From contig BFEA01000113.1 in the NCBI GenBank assembly GCA_003427395.1, forward strand, positions 3,147,606 through 3,169,226: a stretch of DNA of 21,621 bases, in the 5' to 3' direction. Of this stretch, positions 1 through 9,299 are shown one piece after another (position 1 is the first letter of the stretch; each line of letters opens with the position of its first letter). The position numbers and the translations under genes were made by a program. Origin of the DNA: Chara braunii. Lineage: Eukaryota > Streptophyta > Charophyceae > Charales > Characeae. The notes below the pieces were generated by a model. The model saw only the letters and a list, made by a program, of their open reading frames with translations. It ran no database searches and was not told the DNA's origin.

Positions 1-607
1 GCACGTTCTTAGTCTCATTGCTTTGGCTACCTTAGGGCTGCGTTCCCCTCGCCCACACAATAGACAATAATTCAAATAGGGGAACCTCACAATTTTACCT
101 GCCCGATACTGATGGCATATTCACACGGGAACCTCATGTTCTTTAATCTAAAAAAATTGAGGCATTTTCTTAGTCATATTGGAGAGGTCCGCTACCCAAA
201 TGCCTAAATTGGTGACCCTTCTGTCAGCGGTTTTCGGGGCCGTGGCAGGATTTTTTTTTTATACCACAGATGGTCTCAAATGACCTTTTGATTATTTTAG
301 TTTCATCTTACCTTGTCAAAAATCGTCTATGAAGAAAACAGTCTGCTAAACAAAAGATAAAAAAAATGGCAATGTATATATCTATGTTCTAGCAATGGGT
401 TTCATTTCATTTCGCACATTTGGAGAGTCCTGCAGCGAGAACCATATACTTTGTAAGAAAAAAAAAGAAAAGAATCATCTACTTTTATATGTTATTTTGG
501 AATGTAAAAAAAAATAAAAAATTCATCTACTTTTTTTGTTCTCACCCATGTGACTACACACACTTACCCTAAGGACAAGGTGTCACAAGTTCGCATGTTT
601 GGCCACC
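1..607. other. AT-rich intergenic sequence, nothing recognised
   Basis: No open reading frame of note, no RNA gene and no clear repeat was seen. The stretch is AT-rich with several short A and T runs. It ends where the first LTR copy begins. Confidence 0.5.
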
Positions 608-812
608 TTTCGCGCGCATCGACTCCCGCCTTGTCTCACGAAAGGTGAGAGCTCTCTTGGTCATGTAACGCATGAGTAAACAAAATATAAATAAGACAAT
701 TTAGAGACGAGCGTAAGTAATCTCACGAACCGCCGAGACGGTCGTGGTTGTATCGTTCCTTCGCCGCTCTAGCCGGGTGCACCAACTGTACTTTTTATTA
801 TCCCCTACGATA
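608..812 (-). repeat. Short LTR, copy A (3' LTR-like)
   Basis: Read on the minus strand it runs from TATCG (decayed TGTCG) at 812 to CGAAA (decayed CGACA) at 608, about 205 bp. It is clearly the same sequence as the LTRs at 2466-2672, 6874-7076 and 8682-8883; for example CGCTCTAGCCGGGTGCACCA near 763 recurs in copy D. Terminal bases have decayed, so this copy is old. What follows to the right matches the internal sequence next to the other copies, so this is probably the 3' LTR of a minus-strand element whose other end is missing. Confidence 0.7.
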
Positions 813-1540
813 GGATAGGTTCCCGCGAGGCATAACTTACCTTCCCTAAGAACCTACGACCACTCTTAGGGTTGTATCCCTACCGAGCTGCTAACCCACG
901 TGTGAAAGCTTTTAGATGCAATCGCAAAGGTAAATCAGTCGAGGGTGTTTGATCGTTTCAATGCAATATAGGAAATGCTTGGTTAAACGTCAAGTAGACT
1001 TGAACGTTGTCCGTTCCCTAGGGCGCTGATCTCCAAGGTAAGAAACGAACGTCGGTCGCTTAGACCGGCCTCAACCAAGCGTGAAACCCAAAATTAATCC
1101 TAGTCCCTTAAAAAAAAAAAAAAAAAAAAAAAAAGATATAACTATATCGAAATGAATCGACCATAGTTGATAAGAGATTACATTCAAATTTAATATGAGT
1201 TAAAATTATAGAACCAATAACACAAGTTCGAAATAAAATTTAACCACGTCAGATTGAACTTGATTAAAAACGAATAATTATACTGAATCGCCAACGGAGA
1301 GTTGAGTTCGAGAGTAACCTCGATGCAACCGTCAAAAATAGTCAGTCTGCCTCAGTTTTGATTTGATGAGATGCGCTTCCAAAGTCATCAATTCCACCCT
1401 ACTGACGACCTAAAATTAGGTACGTACACACCCGTCTCCATACATTTTTTGTTTTCCTAGATGATAGAATGATTTGCAGATGATTCTTGATCATGTGCAT
1501 TACTTGAAGTGTTGCATGTTTGTGAATAAGTCTCACTTCA
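813..1540 (-). mobile_element. Internal region of LTR-element fragment A
   Basis: This stretch aligns collinearly with 2673-3390. Shared landmarks are CCTAC/CCTAAG blocks near 840, TATCCCTACCGAGCT near 876, AAGCTTTTAGATGCAATCGC near 907, CAACCAAGCGTGAAACCC near 1071 and GAAGTGTTGCATG near 1507. It carries no coding potential. A run of 25 A at 1110-1134 interrupts it where the related copy has only short sequence. Similarity stops near 1540. Confidence 0.65.
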
Positions 1541-1775
1541 GATAATTCTCATATGTTATTGCAATGCATTGTCACAAACGTGATGATTGTTTTCTAGCAT
1601 GTTGACCAAATTTTTCACGCGATTCATCTTTCGTGCACTCGATTACCCTTTAATGCCTAAGAATGATAGTAGCATCATAGGGACAAACCAGATACTATCC
1701 ATCCAGTTCGACTTATGGTTTTTTTTTTTTTTTTTTTTTTTCCTTGTCGAACTTAGTAAACACAACAATAACTCA
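1541..1775. other. Unassigned spacer with a T23 tract
   Basis: No gene or repeat recognised. A run of 23 T lies at 1719-1741 just before the tandem LTR array, and accounts for a poly-phenylalanine reading frame that is not a gene. Confidence 0.5.
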
Positions 1776-1937
1776 GACATAAGAACAATCCGATGTTGTC
1801 CCGAAAACAACCTCTTTAGGAAACAAAGTCCATAAGGACATGTTTAGCCATGGTACAGTTGTCGACCCACACGAATCTCAATCTCGATCTGGTCGAGTCG
1901 GACAAACCCCTTGTCATAAAAATCAACGTAGTAACAC

Positions 1938-2087
1938 TGTCGAGCTCATCAGTCCCGCAGGGGGACCCACCCGACCGCGTCACATATGATCTTGAACATG
2001 TCTTTATCCTCTATCGAGGTGCAATGGAGCTTTCGTTACCGCTTCAGCCGAGTGCGTAAGCCATACCTCTCATGAACCCCTACGATA
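1938..2087 (-). repeat. 150-bp LTR variant in tandem unit 1
   Basis: On the minus strand it starts TATCGTAGGGG at 2087 and ends GAGCTCGACA at 1938. Blocks such as CGCACTCGGCTGAAGCGG and GTGACGCGGTCGGGTGGG on the minus strand are diverged versions of the 3' part of the longer LTRs, so it belongs to the same family although about 55 bp shorter than copies A-D. Confidence 0.65.
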
Positions 2088-2301
2088 GGATAGGGTTACC
2101 CTGTCGAGCGCATCGGCTGCCTCCTTTTTGCAAATGTCGGACATAAGAACAATCCGACGTGGTCCCTAAAGCAACCTCTTTAGGAAACGAAGTCCATAAA
2201 GACATGTTTAACCGTGGTACAGTTGTCGACCCACACAAGCCTCAACCTCGACCTGGTCGAGTCAGGCAAACCCCCCGTCATAAAAATCAAAGTAGTAACA
2301 C

Positions 2302-2451
2302 TGTCGAGCTCATTAGTCCTGCAGGGGAACCCACCCGATTGCGTCACATAGGATTTTGAGCAGGTTTTTATCCTCTATCGAGGTGCAATGGAGTTTTCAT
2401 CACCGTTCTGGCCGAGTGCGTCAGCCATACCTTTCATGAATCGTTACGATA
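2302..2451 (-). repeat. 150-bp LTR variant in tandem unit 2
   Basis: Same length and structure as the block at 1938-2087, 364 bp further on, with scattered substitutions. It begins TATCG at 2451 and ends CGACA at 2302 on the minus strand. The equal lengths indicate that the duplication was of a complete unit. Confidence 0.65.
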
Positions 2452-2465
2452 GAATAAGATTACCG

Positions 2466-2672
2466 TGTCAAGCGCATCGGCTCCTGCCTTTTTGCAAAGG
2501 TGCGGGAACCCTCCCATCCATGTCATGCAGGAGATAAACAAAAACAAAACCAGAGACAATTTGGGAACGATGCATAATGATCCCGCGAGCCGCCGAGACG
2601 ACCGAGGTCGTGTCCCTCCTTCGCTGCTCTAGTCGGGTGCGCCAGCTGTATATCCCACGGTCGCCTACGACA
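2466..2672 (-). repeat. Short LTR, copy B (3' LTR-like)
   Basis: On the minus strand it starts with an intact TGTCG at 2672 and ends TTGACA at 2466, 207 bp. It shares the block that reads CTGCTCTAGTCGGGTGCGCC on the plus strand with the other short LTRs. The 14 bp before it (2452-2465) match those between unit 1 and the truncated LTR start at 2102, so it is physically part of the tandem array. Confidence 0.75.
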
Positions 2673-4110
2673 AGATAGGTTCTCTCGGGGCATAAGCTTT
2701 CGCTCCCTAAGGGGCTGTCACCACCCTTAGGGTCGTATCCCTACCGAGCTACTCACCCACATGCGAAGGCTTTTAAATGCAATCGCAGAGGTAGATCAGC
2801 CGAGAGCGTTTTCTCGTTTGCTGTAGTATAGATACGCTTGGTTAACGCCAAGCGGACCTGATCGTCGTCCGTTCCTAGGGTGCTGATCTCCTAGGTGCGG
2901 AGCTAACGTCGGTCGACTAAGACGGTCTCAACCAAGCGTGAAACCCACAACTCGATCCTAGTCCCTTTAGACACACACTCAAAAGAAAGTTACAATATTC
3001 ATAGATAATTACATCAAAAGAAATCGATCATAGTCGATAGAAACATATCCAATCAGAAATGATAACAAACAAAAATTTGAATCATCATACAATATATTTA
3101 ATAACACAAGTTCAAAATAAATTTGACCATCTCATGTCGAACTCAACAAAACAATCATAAAACCATCAACGAGGAGTTGGTTGTAGACAATAACATCGAT
3201 GCATCCGACAGGGTAGTCTGACTGCCTTAGTTTTGACTTGATGAGACGCGTTGCCAAAGTCATTCAATGCACATTACCGCTGACCTAAGATTCGATGCTC
3301 ACACTTGCCCCCATACTTTTTCAATCTTATTGGATGACATGCTACTTTGCGAATGATTTTTGATCAGGGGCATTGCTTGAAGTGTTGCATGCCTCTCCCT
3401 CTAGGAAGTGGTCTGTGATACTCCTCCTCTCGTCCGAGCACAAGACTCGGATCTCAGAAGTCGGACCGTCTCCACCGAATCGGCAAATACCCCTCCGTAA
3501 AACGGTCCACTCCGGGTCGATAACAGGGTCGGTTCCTGAAGCAACGAACCCCCGCCCCAGATGCTTCCTAGAGATAGAGGATGTGTCCACTGCAAGTAGC
3601 TTTCAATTATTTTTATATCTCCCGAGTTCAGGGTATCTTTGACGAAAAGAAATCAGAGGAGATAAAGACTGAGAATCATTTAGACAGGTACATGTAGATA
3701 AGGTCATTCCGGATAGAACGGGTCAATCATAGGAAAAAATACCAAATCCGTTTGACCTTATCGGCTTTCTTTCAATCGAATTCATTTTACGACAAACACT
3801 TAATTAATATTTTTCAGAATAACAAGTCCTTTAGACAAGCAGGCAGGTGGAAGGTAGAAAAAATACATTTTTTTTTCCGTCTTTCCTAAATAGGCATGAA
3901 TCAAACTCCTTTGCAATCATCCTTCTACCTATATGCACGGCATGCAAAGAAAACAAGTTCAAATGAAAAACCAGTGCAATCCCATGCTCAAGTCAAACCT
4001 TTCCATTCACATGCATGATACGCACAACTTTCCTCTACCTTTTCAACGAACATTCAATGAACAGGGTCAAGCAAAGTGTGGGTTCACACAGGTGTGAAGG
4101 AAAATTTGAG
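2673..4110 (-). mobile_element. Internal region of LTR-element fragment B (left arm of large inverted repeat)
   Basis: The sequence is the inverse complement of 7280-8681, with clear matches along its length: CCCTAAGGGGCTGTCACC (near 2703), CTTGATGAGACGCGTTGCC (near 3237), TGAAGTGTTGCATGCC (near 3378), AAGCAACGAACCCCCGCC (near 3539), TTTGCAATCATCCTTCTACC (near 3911) and TTCACACAGGTGTGAAGG (4083-4100). Short reading frames on both strands at 3342-3642 are matched in the other arm, and a minus-strand peptide ending HFLEGEACNTSSNAPDQ recurs there as HFLEGETCNTSSNAPDQ; no known domain is recognised. It probably represents the non-coding interior of a non-autonomous element. Confidence 0.65.
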
Positions 4111-4610
4111 TCAATGACTAACTGACCTTGAATGAAGTTTGATCCGACTCACTCAAGAAAGCCGAGTAATGTATCAATCAAAGTACATGATAATTGTCGT
4201 TAAAGCTGACAATACGTGACCCACAACTCCACAAGTTGTGGGCTCTCTCCTGAGCCACGGTCCGCGTCCTCCACCAAGTGCCCAAGTGAGCAAGGGTCGG
4301 GTCCATTGAGAGAACTCAAGTGGGATAACCCTCTAGCAGGGTGCTCCAAAGAATAAGTCCGACGTCTTCTCAACGTCCCGAACAATCCCAACGCACCCCC
4401 GATTGCAGTTTCAACGGCACCACATCCTCTAAGGACAGTCCCAATCAACCGCAAGTTCACGCCACCTCCAATCACCATGTCCACTCACAATAGCCACACC
4501 AATATGTTGGTCCCGATCACAACAACCAGTCCCACCTAGTCCTAAAATGGTCCCAGATGGTCCCAATGCAGTCTCATACCATCGCCGCAATACTAGGTGG
4601 TTCAGAACTC

Positions 4611-4706
4611 AAAACCGCTTGCTCCGCACTCCGCAAAAAATAAAGGTGATTCTGGCTGAAAACCGCTTGTGTCGTGAGCCCCCAAAAAATAAAGATATCA
4701 TTTCCG
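4611..4706. repeat. 48-bp tandem duplication
   Basis: Two copies start AAAACCGCTTG at 4611 and 4659 and share CAAAAAATAAAG at the same offset; the ends of the units have diverged. Confidence 0.6.
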
Positions 4707-5059
4707 CGCAAACCGCAAGCGCTGCAACTCCAATAGCCAGTGTTGCGTGCACTCACTCCGCGATCTTTTCATGCCACCGGTCCACGCACCATTGCACAGT
4801 CCCAAATATGCATCAGTGCCACAAAACATATAACGGTAGTCCATCACTCGCCACTCCATCAATCGGTACCATGGCTGCCCCTCAACACCACCGCTAGATC
4901 AAAAAAAAAAATAAAAATGGCTCCACTGTGACGCAGCGTTTTCCCTCACAATAGTGTCGTCAACGTGCCGCCAATCAGACAACATAACCTCAACAAAAAT
5001 AACGTTGACTCCAGTGCAAATTTCGGCAGCATGATCCCACCGGATACACTGCCGTTTTT

Positions 5060-5215
5060 GAGCCGTTGATCGAGCAACACCTCCCCGCACTCACATTAAA
5101 AAAAAAACATGAGCGTCGCGCTGCAAATCCGACAACACCTTCCCTTACTCACATAAAAAAAAACATGGGCGCCACGCTGGAAATCCGGCAGCACCTTCCC
5201 TTAGGAAGGTCTTGA
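5060..5215. repeat. Degenerate tandem repeat of about 60 bp
   Basis: The pattern ACTCACAT, A-run, CATGRGCG, AAATCCG, CAACACCTTCCCTT occurs twice in full (from 5088 and 5150). A partial copy precedes it (GAGCAACACCTCCCCGCACT near 5070). Confidence 0.6.
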
Positions 5216-5640
5216 TGCCGCGGCGGCAGTCCGACAACACAACCCCACTAAAATAGGTGCCGCTTGCCTCACCGTCCGGACCCTGACGCAGCCCACCGAC
5301 CGCAACACCAGCACAAGGATGGGGTAGAGAGCCTCCAACCCTTGGCTATGACTGCCTCTCCTCTCCTCTTCTAGCAACGTCTCCCTTCATCCTGCAGATC
5401 TTCAACTCTCTACCAGCAACACCTCCACCTCTCCAACAACACCGCCCCTCTCCAGCAACATGCAGCAGCTAGCCAGCATTCACATAAGTGAATGCCCGAG
5501 CAACACTACCACAACTGTGAGGCTGCTGGGTGGGAAGCTGGCTTTTACTGCCAGTCAAAGGCATGTGGGCAGCTGCTTTGCCCACTGCCAAGCAAAAATT
5601 TGTGGGTGCTCCTGACCCTCGATCTAAATCAATAGCGAGG

Positions 5641-6870
5641 AGCTAGATGCCTTGGTTTTCTCCTGGGGAAACCAAGGTCATCCATTTCTGGAAGCACCTG
5701 GCCTTCCCCGCAGGCCACATGCCCCAGGAAATGGTTGTATCCAGGCAGACTGTAGTCTGTTCAAAAACGAACAGGCACAGTCTTATCACCACCTATAACC
5801 TTGTACCCCTGCACCTAATCCACGGTCGCGGCCACGTACGTGGCCGTTACTTTTCTTTTCTTTTCTCCCTTTTTTTTTTTTTTTTTTTCCTTTTCTTACC
5901 CTCTCGTTTTTCTCTGGGAGGGGCAACTCGTTTTTTCGAAACGAGCATCCTCCCCTCCCCCCCTCAGTCATTTCACAGAGTCGAACTAGAGTCAGGCTCA
6001 GAGGGTCGACTTCCCATAGTGTGCCCGAACCTAATTCAATATAGGTGTCATGTTCGAGCGCCTCTTCAAGCAGCCGCAACCCATTCAAAAATGAACGGGC
6101 GCAGCTACTGTGACATGCTGCAAAGAGGGGGAAAGAGCTCAACAGGTATGGCGGTGTATTCCCCTGTTTTGGGGAAGGATCCATTCGATTTTGCCCTCCT
6201 ATAGATGAAAGTCTCTCTGCAGCCCGTTTCTCTGAAACGAACGGGCGCAGAGAGGAATTACAGCTCATAAAAACGAGCAAAGGAGATTTCATAAACAACA
6301 CAGAAAAAAACCATGCAGGGTCGATCATGAAAAGGGGGAGCCTGGAATAGGGTGGAGCTATACCGATTTGGAGGCATGCAATAGCCGGCGCTAGGGTGAT
6401 GAGGGCAATGGGTGAGAGAAACATGCACACGACTCACCGACTAGGAGAGGGAGCTAGATCTGGGAGCAAGGAAGCCAAGATAACGCTATGGTCCCAATGC
6501 CTATGCGATACCAAGGGAGAGCCAAACTCAAAGAGACCCAGCTAAGTGAGAACCATCATGCGACAGGGGCAAGGGAGTATGCAGGGTAGGGTGGTGACGT
6601 GAAGTAGTCACGTCCAAAGTAGCTGAAGTCGTCGAAGTAGTCGATGACGTCGATGAAGTAGCAGTCGAGTTGATGTCGAAGCAGAGCCGCAAAACGTTGA
6701 CATCCTGGAGAAGAGCTGATGATGGAGTACCTGATGGTGTGAGTCAGTGGGGAAAGATAGAGGATAAGAGTGTCAGTCATCTAAAAAAAAAACTTCCTAA
6801 AACGGCTGCCCATTTACAATGGGCGCCTGCTGACATTCTAAGGACTACAAGTCTCTCCAAGTTTCCTACG
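5641..6870. other. Unassigned sequence with dispersed hairpin and GAACGGGCGCAG motifs
   Basis: Long opposing reading frames (5647-6204 plus, 5786-6430 minus) cover the same bases and a poly(T) tract, and neither shows a domain, so they are probably chance frames. A recurrent short motif, a small self-complementary GTTC/GAAC or CGTTT/AAACG step followed by GGCGCAG, occurs near 5762, 6083 and 6225, with looser forms near 5929 and 6268. 6600-6680 is a low-complexity GAAGTAGTC/GATGACGTC stretch. A 7-bp perfect hairpin (GCCCATT/AATGGGC) lies at 6808-6824. Confidence 0.4.
5829..5846. other. 18-bp perfect palindrome
   Basis: CGGCCACGTACGTGGCCG is its own reverse complement. The central CACGTACGTG contains overlapping ACGT cores of the kind plant bZIP and bHLH factors bind, but no nearby gene supports a promoter role. 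Confidence 0.6.
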
Positions 6871-6873
6871 AGT

Positions 6874-7076
6874 TGTCGTGCGCATCGGCTTCCGCGCGAG
6901 CGAGGGCCCTCTCGGCCACGCCACACAGGAGTTACACAATAAAACAAAACACGGAGACAACTTGGGGACGACATGAAATAGTTTCCGTGAGCCGCTGAGG
7001 CGGTGCACGGTCGCATCGTCCCTTCGCCGCTCTAGCCGGGTGCACCAGCTTGTACATCCCGCGGTCCCCTACGATA
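6874..7076 (-). repeat. Short LTR, copy D (3' LTR-like)
   Basis: On the minus strand it runs from TATCG at 7076 to CACGACA at 6874, 203 bp. It is very similar to copy C in the opposite orientation: GGGCCCTCTCGGCCACG near 6903, GGAGACAACTTGGGGACGAC near 6952 and CATCCCGCGGTCCCCTACGA near 7055 are nearly identical after inversion. Confidence 0.75.
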
Positions 7077-7262
7077 GGATAGGTTCCCGAGGGGCAGAAG
7101 CTTGTTTCCCTAAGGGTCTGTCACCACCCTTAGGAGTGTATCCCTACCGAGCTACCGACCCACGTGCGAAAGCTTTTAAATGCAATTGAAGAGGTGGGTC
7201 GACCGAGGGCGTTTGCTCGCTCTCTGTAGTATAGGTACGCGCGATTAAAACGCCTATTGAAC
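7077..7262 (-). mobile_element. Truncated internal region of LTR-element fragment D
   Basis: About 185 bp of the internal sequence next to LTR D, matching the inverse complement of 8500-8681 almost base for base (for example TAGTATAGGTACGCGCGATT near 7227 and ATTGAACCCGGACGTCG near 7256). Similarity stops at about 7262, just before the left end of the opposite-facing fragment C. Confidence 0.7.
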
Positions 7263-7279
7263 CCGGACGTCGATGACCA

Positions 7280-8681
7280 CTGACTCCCTTCACACCTGTG
7301 TGCACCCACACAGGAGAAAAGGTTGAGTGGGATTGCAGGCTTCATACATGAGTAAAAAGGTGGTCTGACGTGAGTAGTGAGACTTTGCTTGTCTTCTTTT
7401 GATTGTGTTGTCTGTGTGTTGTGCAGGTAGGTAGAAGGATGCTTGCAAAGGAGATTGATTTATGCTTAATTGAGAAAAGGGAAATGATTGTCTTTGTTTT
7501 GCTTCTCACCTGCCTGCATGCTAAAAATGATTCATTGTTTTGAAAAACGTTAATTTTGTGCGCACCGTAAAACGAGTTCGATTGAAAGAAAGCAGATAAG
7601 GTCAAACGGACTTGGTCCTTTTCCCAAAGATTGACTCATTCTATCCCGAACGATCTTATCTACCTATACCTGTCCAAATGTTTCTCGTTTTATCACCTCT
7701 ATCTCTTTTTCGTCTAAGTTACCATAAACTTACGAAAAAAAAAAAACGGGCTTGTGGTGAACAAATTCTCATCTTTCAAGGAAGCATCTGGGGCGGGGGT
7801 TCGTTGCTTTAGGAGCCGACCCTGTTATCGACCCAGAGTGGACCGTTCTACGGGGGGGTACTTTGTCGATTCGGTGGGGACGGTCCGACTTCTGAGATCT
7901 GAGCGTTGTGCTCGGGCGAGGAGGAGGAGTACCCCAGACCACTTCCTAGAGGGAGAGACATGCAACACTTCAAGCAATGCACCTGATCAAGAATCATTCA
8001 AAAAAAAATAGTCTTTCATCCAATAAGATTAGAAATGTGTGAAGACGGATATGTGGGTCTAGCCTTAAGTCGGCGGTGGGTTAGAATGAATAACTTTGGC
8101 AGCGCATCTCATCAAGTCAAAACTAAGGAAGTGTGACTACCTTGTCGGCTGCATCAATATTATTGTCGATAGTCAACTTCTTGTTGGTGGTTGTTTGATT
8201 GTTTTGTGGTGATCGACCTGAGATGGTCGGATTGTATTTCGATCCTGTGTTATTGGATGTATCTAATGATGATTTGAATTTTATCTGTCATCATTTCAAA
8301 TTGAATATATTTTCCTGTTGACCACGGTCGATTCTTTTTTTATATAATTATATGTGGTCATTTAACTTTCTTTTGACTGGTGTCTAAAGGGACTAGGATA
8401 TTGTGGGTTTCACACTTGGTTGAGACCGTCCTAGTCGACCGGCGTACGCTTCGTTTCTTAGGAGATCAGCGCCCTAATGGACGAACGACGTCCGGGTTCA
8501 ATTGACGTTTTAATCGCGCGTACCTATACTACAGCGAGCGAGCAAACGCCCTCGACCGACCCACCTCTTCAATTGCATTTAAAAGCTTTCGCACGTGGGT
8601 CGGTAGCTCGGTAGGGATACGCCCCTAAGGGTGGTGACAGCCCCTTAAGGAAGCAAGCTTATGCCCCGCGGAAACCTGTCC
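7280..8681 (+). mobile_element. Internal region of LTR-element fragment C (right arm of large inverted repeat)
   Basis: Inverse complement of fragment B (2673-4110), which gives the orientation. Landmarks are CTTCACACCTGTG (7289), GTAGAAGGATGCTTGCAAAGG (near 7431), AAGCATCTGGGGCGGGGGTT (near 7783), GCAACACTTCAAGCAATGC (near 7962), CACACTTGGTTGAGACCGTC (near 8411) and GGTCGGTAGCTCGGTAGGGA (near 8598). The 85-codon frame at 7754-8011 is the counterpart of one in fragment B but shows no known domain; alternative frames are equally long, so I do not call it a gene. Confidence 0.65.
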
Positions 8682-8883
8682 TGTCGTAGGGGACCGCGGG
8701 ATGTACAGCTGGCGCACCCGGCTAAAGCGGCGGATAGACGACGCGACCGTGCACCGCCTCGGCGGCTCGAGGAAACTATTTCACGTCGTCCCCAAGTTGT
8801 CTCCGTGTTTTATTTTATTGTGTAATTCCTGCGTGACGTGGCCGGGAGGGCCCTCGCTCGCGCGGGGGCCGATGCGCACGATA
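8682..8883 (+). repeat. Short LTR, copy C (3' LTR)
   Basis: Starts with intact TGTCGTAGGGG and ends GCGCACGATA (CGACA with one transition), 202 bp. The 3' 170 bp, from GACCGCGGGATGTACAGCTG onward, is shared with the long LTRs at 10437 and 14075, including TCCTGCGTGACGTGGCCGGG and GCGCGGGGGCCGATGCG. This ties the short- and long-LTR elements into one family. Confidence 0.8.
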
Positions 8884-9029
8884 GCGTCACCTGACGCTCT
8901 TTCGTTTTTTTTTTTTTTTTTTTGGTCTGTTTCGACGTAACGAACGGTTACTCAAGCAGCTCGTGAAACCAACTAAAAAAAAGAAGATTGTAAAATTTTT
9001 AATTTTTTTTTATAAAAAACTTAAAAAAA
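8884..9029. other. AT-rich spacer with T and A runs
   Basis: Contains a run of about 18 T near 8906-8923 and several A and T runs to 9029. A 5-bp palindromic step GCGTC/GACGC lies next to the LTR end. No gene was seen. Confidence 0.5.
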
Positions 9030-9053
9030 AAAACAACAACTTACCTTTTATTT

Positions 9054-9130
9054 CGTTGGCTCATGCCAACGGTCGTCTCTCACGATCTGCAGATACGCAG
9101 ATCTGAGTTCGAGTCCTGATGGACTCGAAC
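9054..9130. other. Three consecutive perfect hairpins
   Basis: CGTTGGC/GCCAACG with loop TCAT (9054-9071); GATCTGC/GCAGATC with loop AGATAC (9084-9103); GTTCGAGTCC/GGACTCGAAC with loop TGAT (9107-9130). A fourth, GATCTGT/ACAGATC with loop GCGCA (9188-9206), follows the U6 segment. Stems without mismatches in otherwise decayed DNA suggest youth or constraint. Confidence 0.75.
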
Positions 9131-9133
9131 AAG

Positions 9134-9199
9134 TTGGACCGTTCCTCGATTTATGCGTGTCATCCTTGAAAGCACAGGGGCCATGCTGATCTGTGCGCA
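9134..9199 (-). pseudogene. U6 snRNA-derived fragment
   Basis: The minus strand matches the 3' two-thirds of plant U6 spliceosomal RNA: AGATCAGCATGGCCCCTG, then AAGGATGACACGCATAAATC, then GAGGAACGGTCCAA. Differences from the canonical RNA as I recall it are four transitions and a 4-nt insertion (TTTC) at the loop of the intramolecular stem. The catalytic AGC triad is kept. The ACAGAGA box is reduced to ACAG, and the U6 5' end and its upstream promoter are missing. It is therefore not a functional U6 gene but a retrotransposed or captured piece. Recognition is strong because U6 is extremely conserved. Confidence 0.85.
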
Positions 9200-9299
9200 A
9201 CAGATCTCAGCCGCGTAATCTTGACGATCGCGCTGTCAAAATCGATCGCGCCCAACAGCTGGGGCTGCTCCAAAAGGAACTGGTCCAGTACGATGCGTG

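Larger units (their letters stand above)
1776..2503 (-). repeat. Tandem array of LTR plus internal units, 364-bp period
   Basis: Unit 1 (1776-2139) and unit 2 (2140-2503) are direct repeats with an exact offset of 364 bp; both begin GACATAAGAACAATCCGA. Each unit holds about 162 bp of internal sequence and a 150-bp LTR-like block, then a 14-bp linker and the start of the 205-bp LTR type. The second unit runs straight into a full LTR (copy B). LTR-internal-LTR-internal arrays of this sort are known for TRIM elements and arise by recombination between LTRs. The direction follows from the LTR termini on the minus strand. Confidence 0.75.
4111..5640. other. Unassigned sequence between inverted-repeat arms; short duplications
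   Basis: This part has no relative elsewhere in the window. It is C- and A-rich on the plus strand and contains a 9-bp perfect hairpin (CCCACAACT 4220-4228 with AGTTGTGGG 4234-4242) and small tandem duplications described separately. Reading frames of 94 and 116 codons (4200-4484 minus, 4547-4897 plus) show no domain and overlap others, so I do not call them genes. The composition could fit a captured host segment, but nothing proves it. Confidence 0.4.

Noticed and set aside
5647-6430. 185-codon plus-strand and 214-codon minus-strand frames
   Set aside because: They overlap on opposite strands, run through a T-rich tract giving Phe or Lys runs, and show no recognisable domain.
7290-7305. 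TTCACACCTGTGTG palindromic step as an insertion-site footprint
   Set aside because: The matching step is in the other arm of the inverted repeat (4083-4100), so it is part of the element interior and not a target duplication.
7850-7985. Similarity to the 3' half of 5S rRNA (GTGCTCGGGCGAG, then AGTAC), also in the inverse arm near 3400
   Set aside because: Only about 15-20 bases resemble 5S; the following conserved 5S positions do not match, so a Cassandra-type 5S LTR is not supported.
9058-9116. Plus-strand A/B-box-like pair (TGGCTCATGCC and GAGTTCGAGTCC)
   Set aside because: Both motifs are arms of perfect hairpins, so they read similarly on either strand. The minus-strand head at 9300-9367 is the better tRNA-like candidate.
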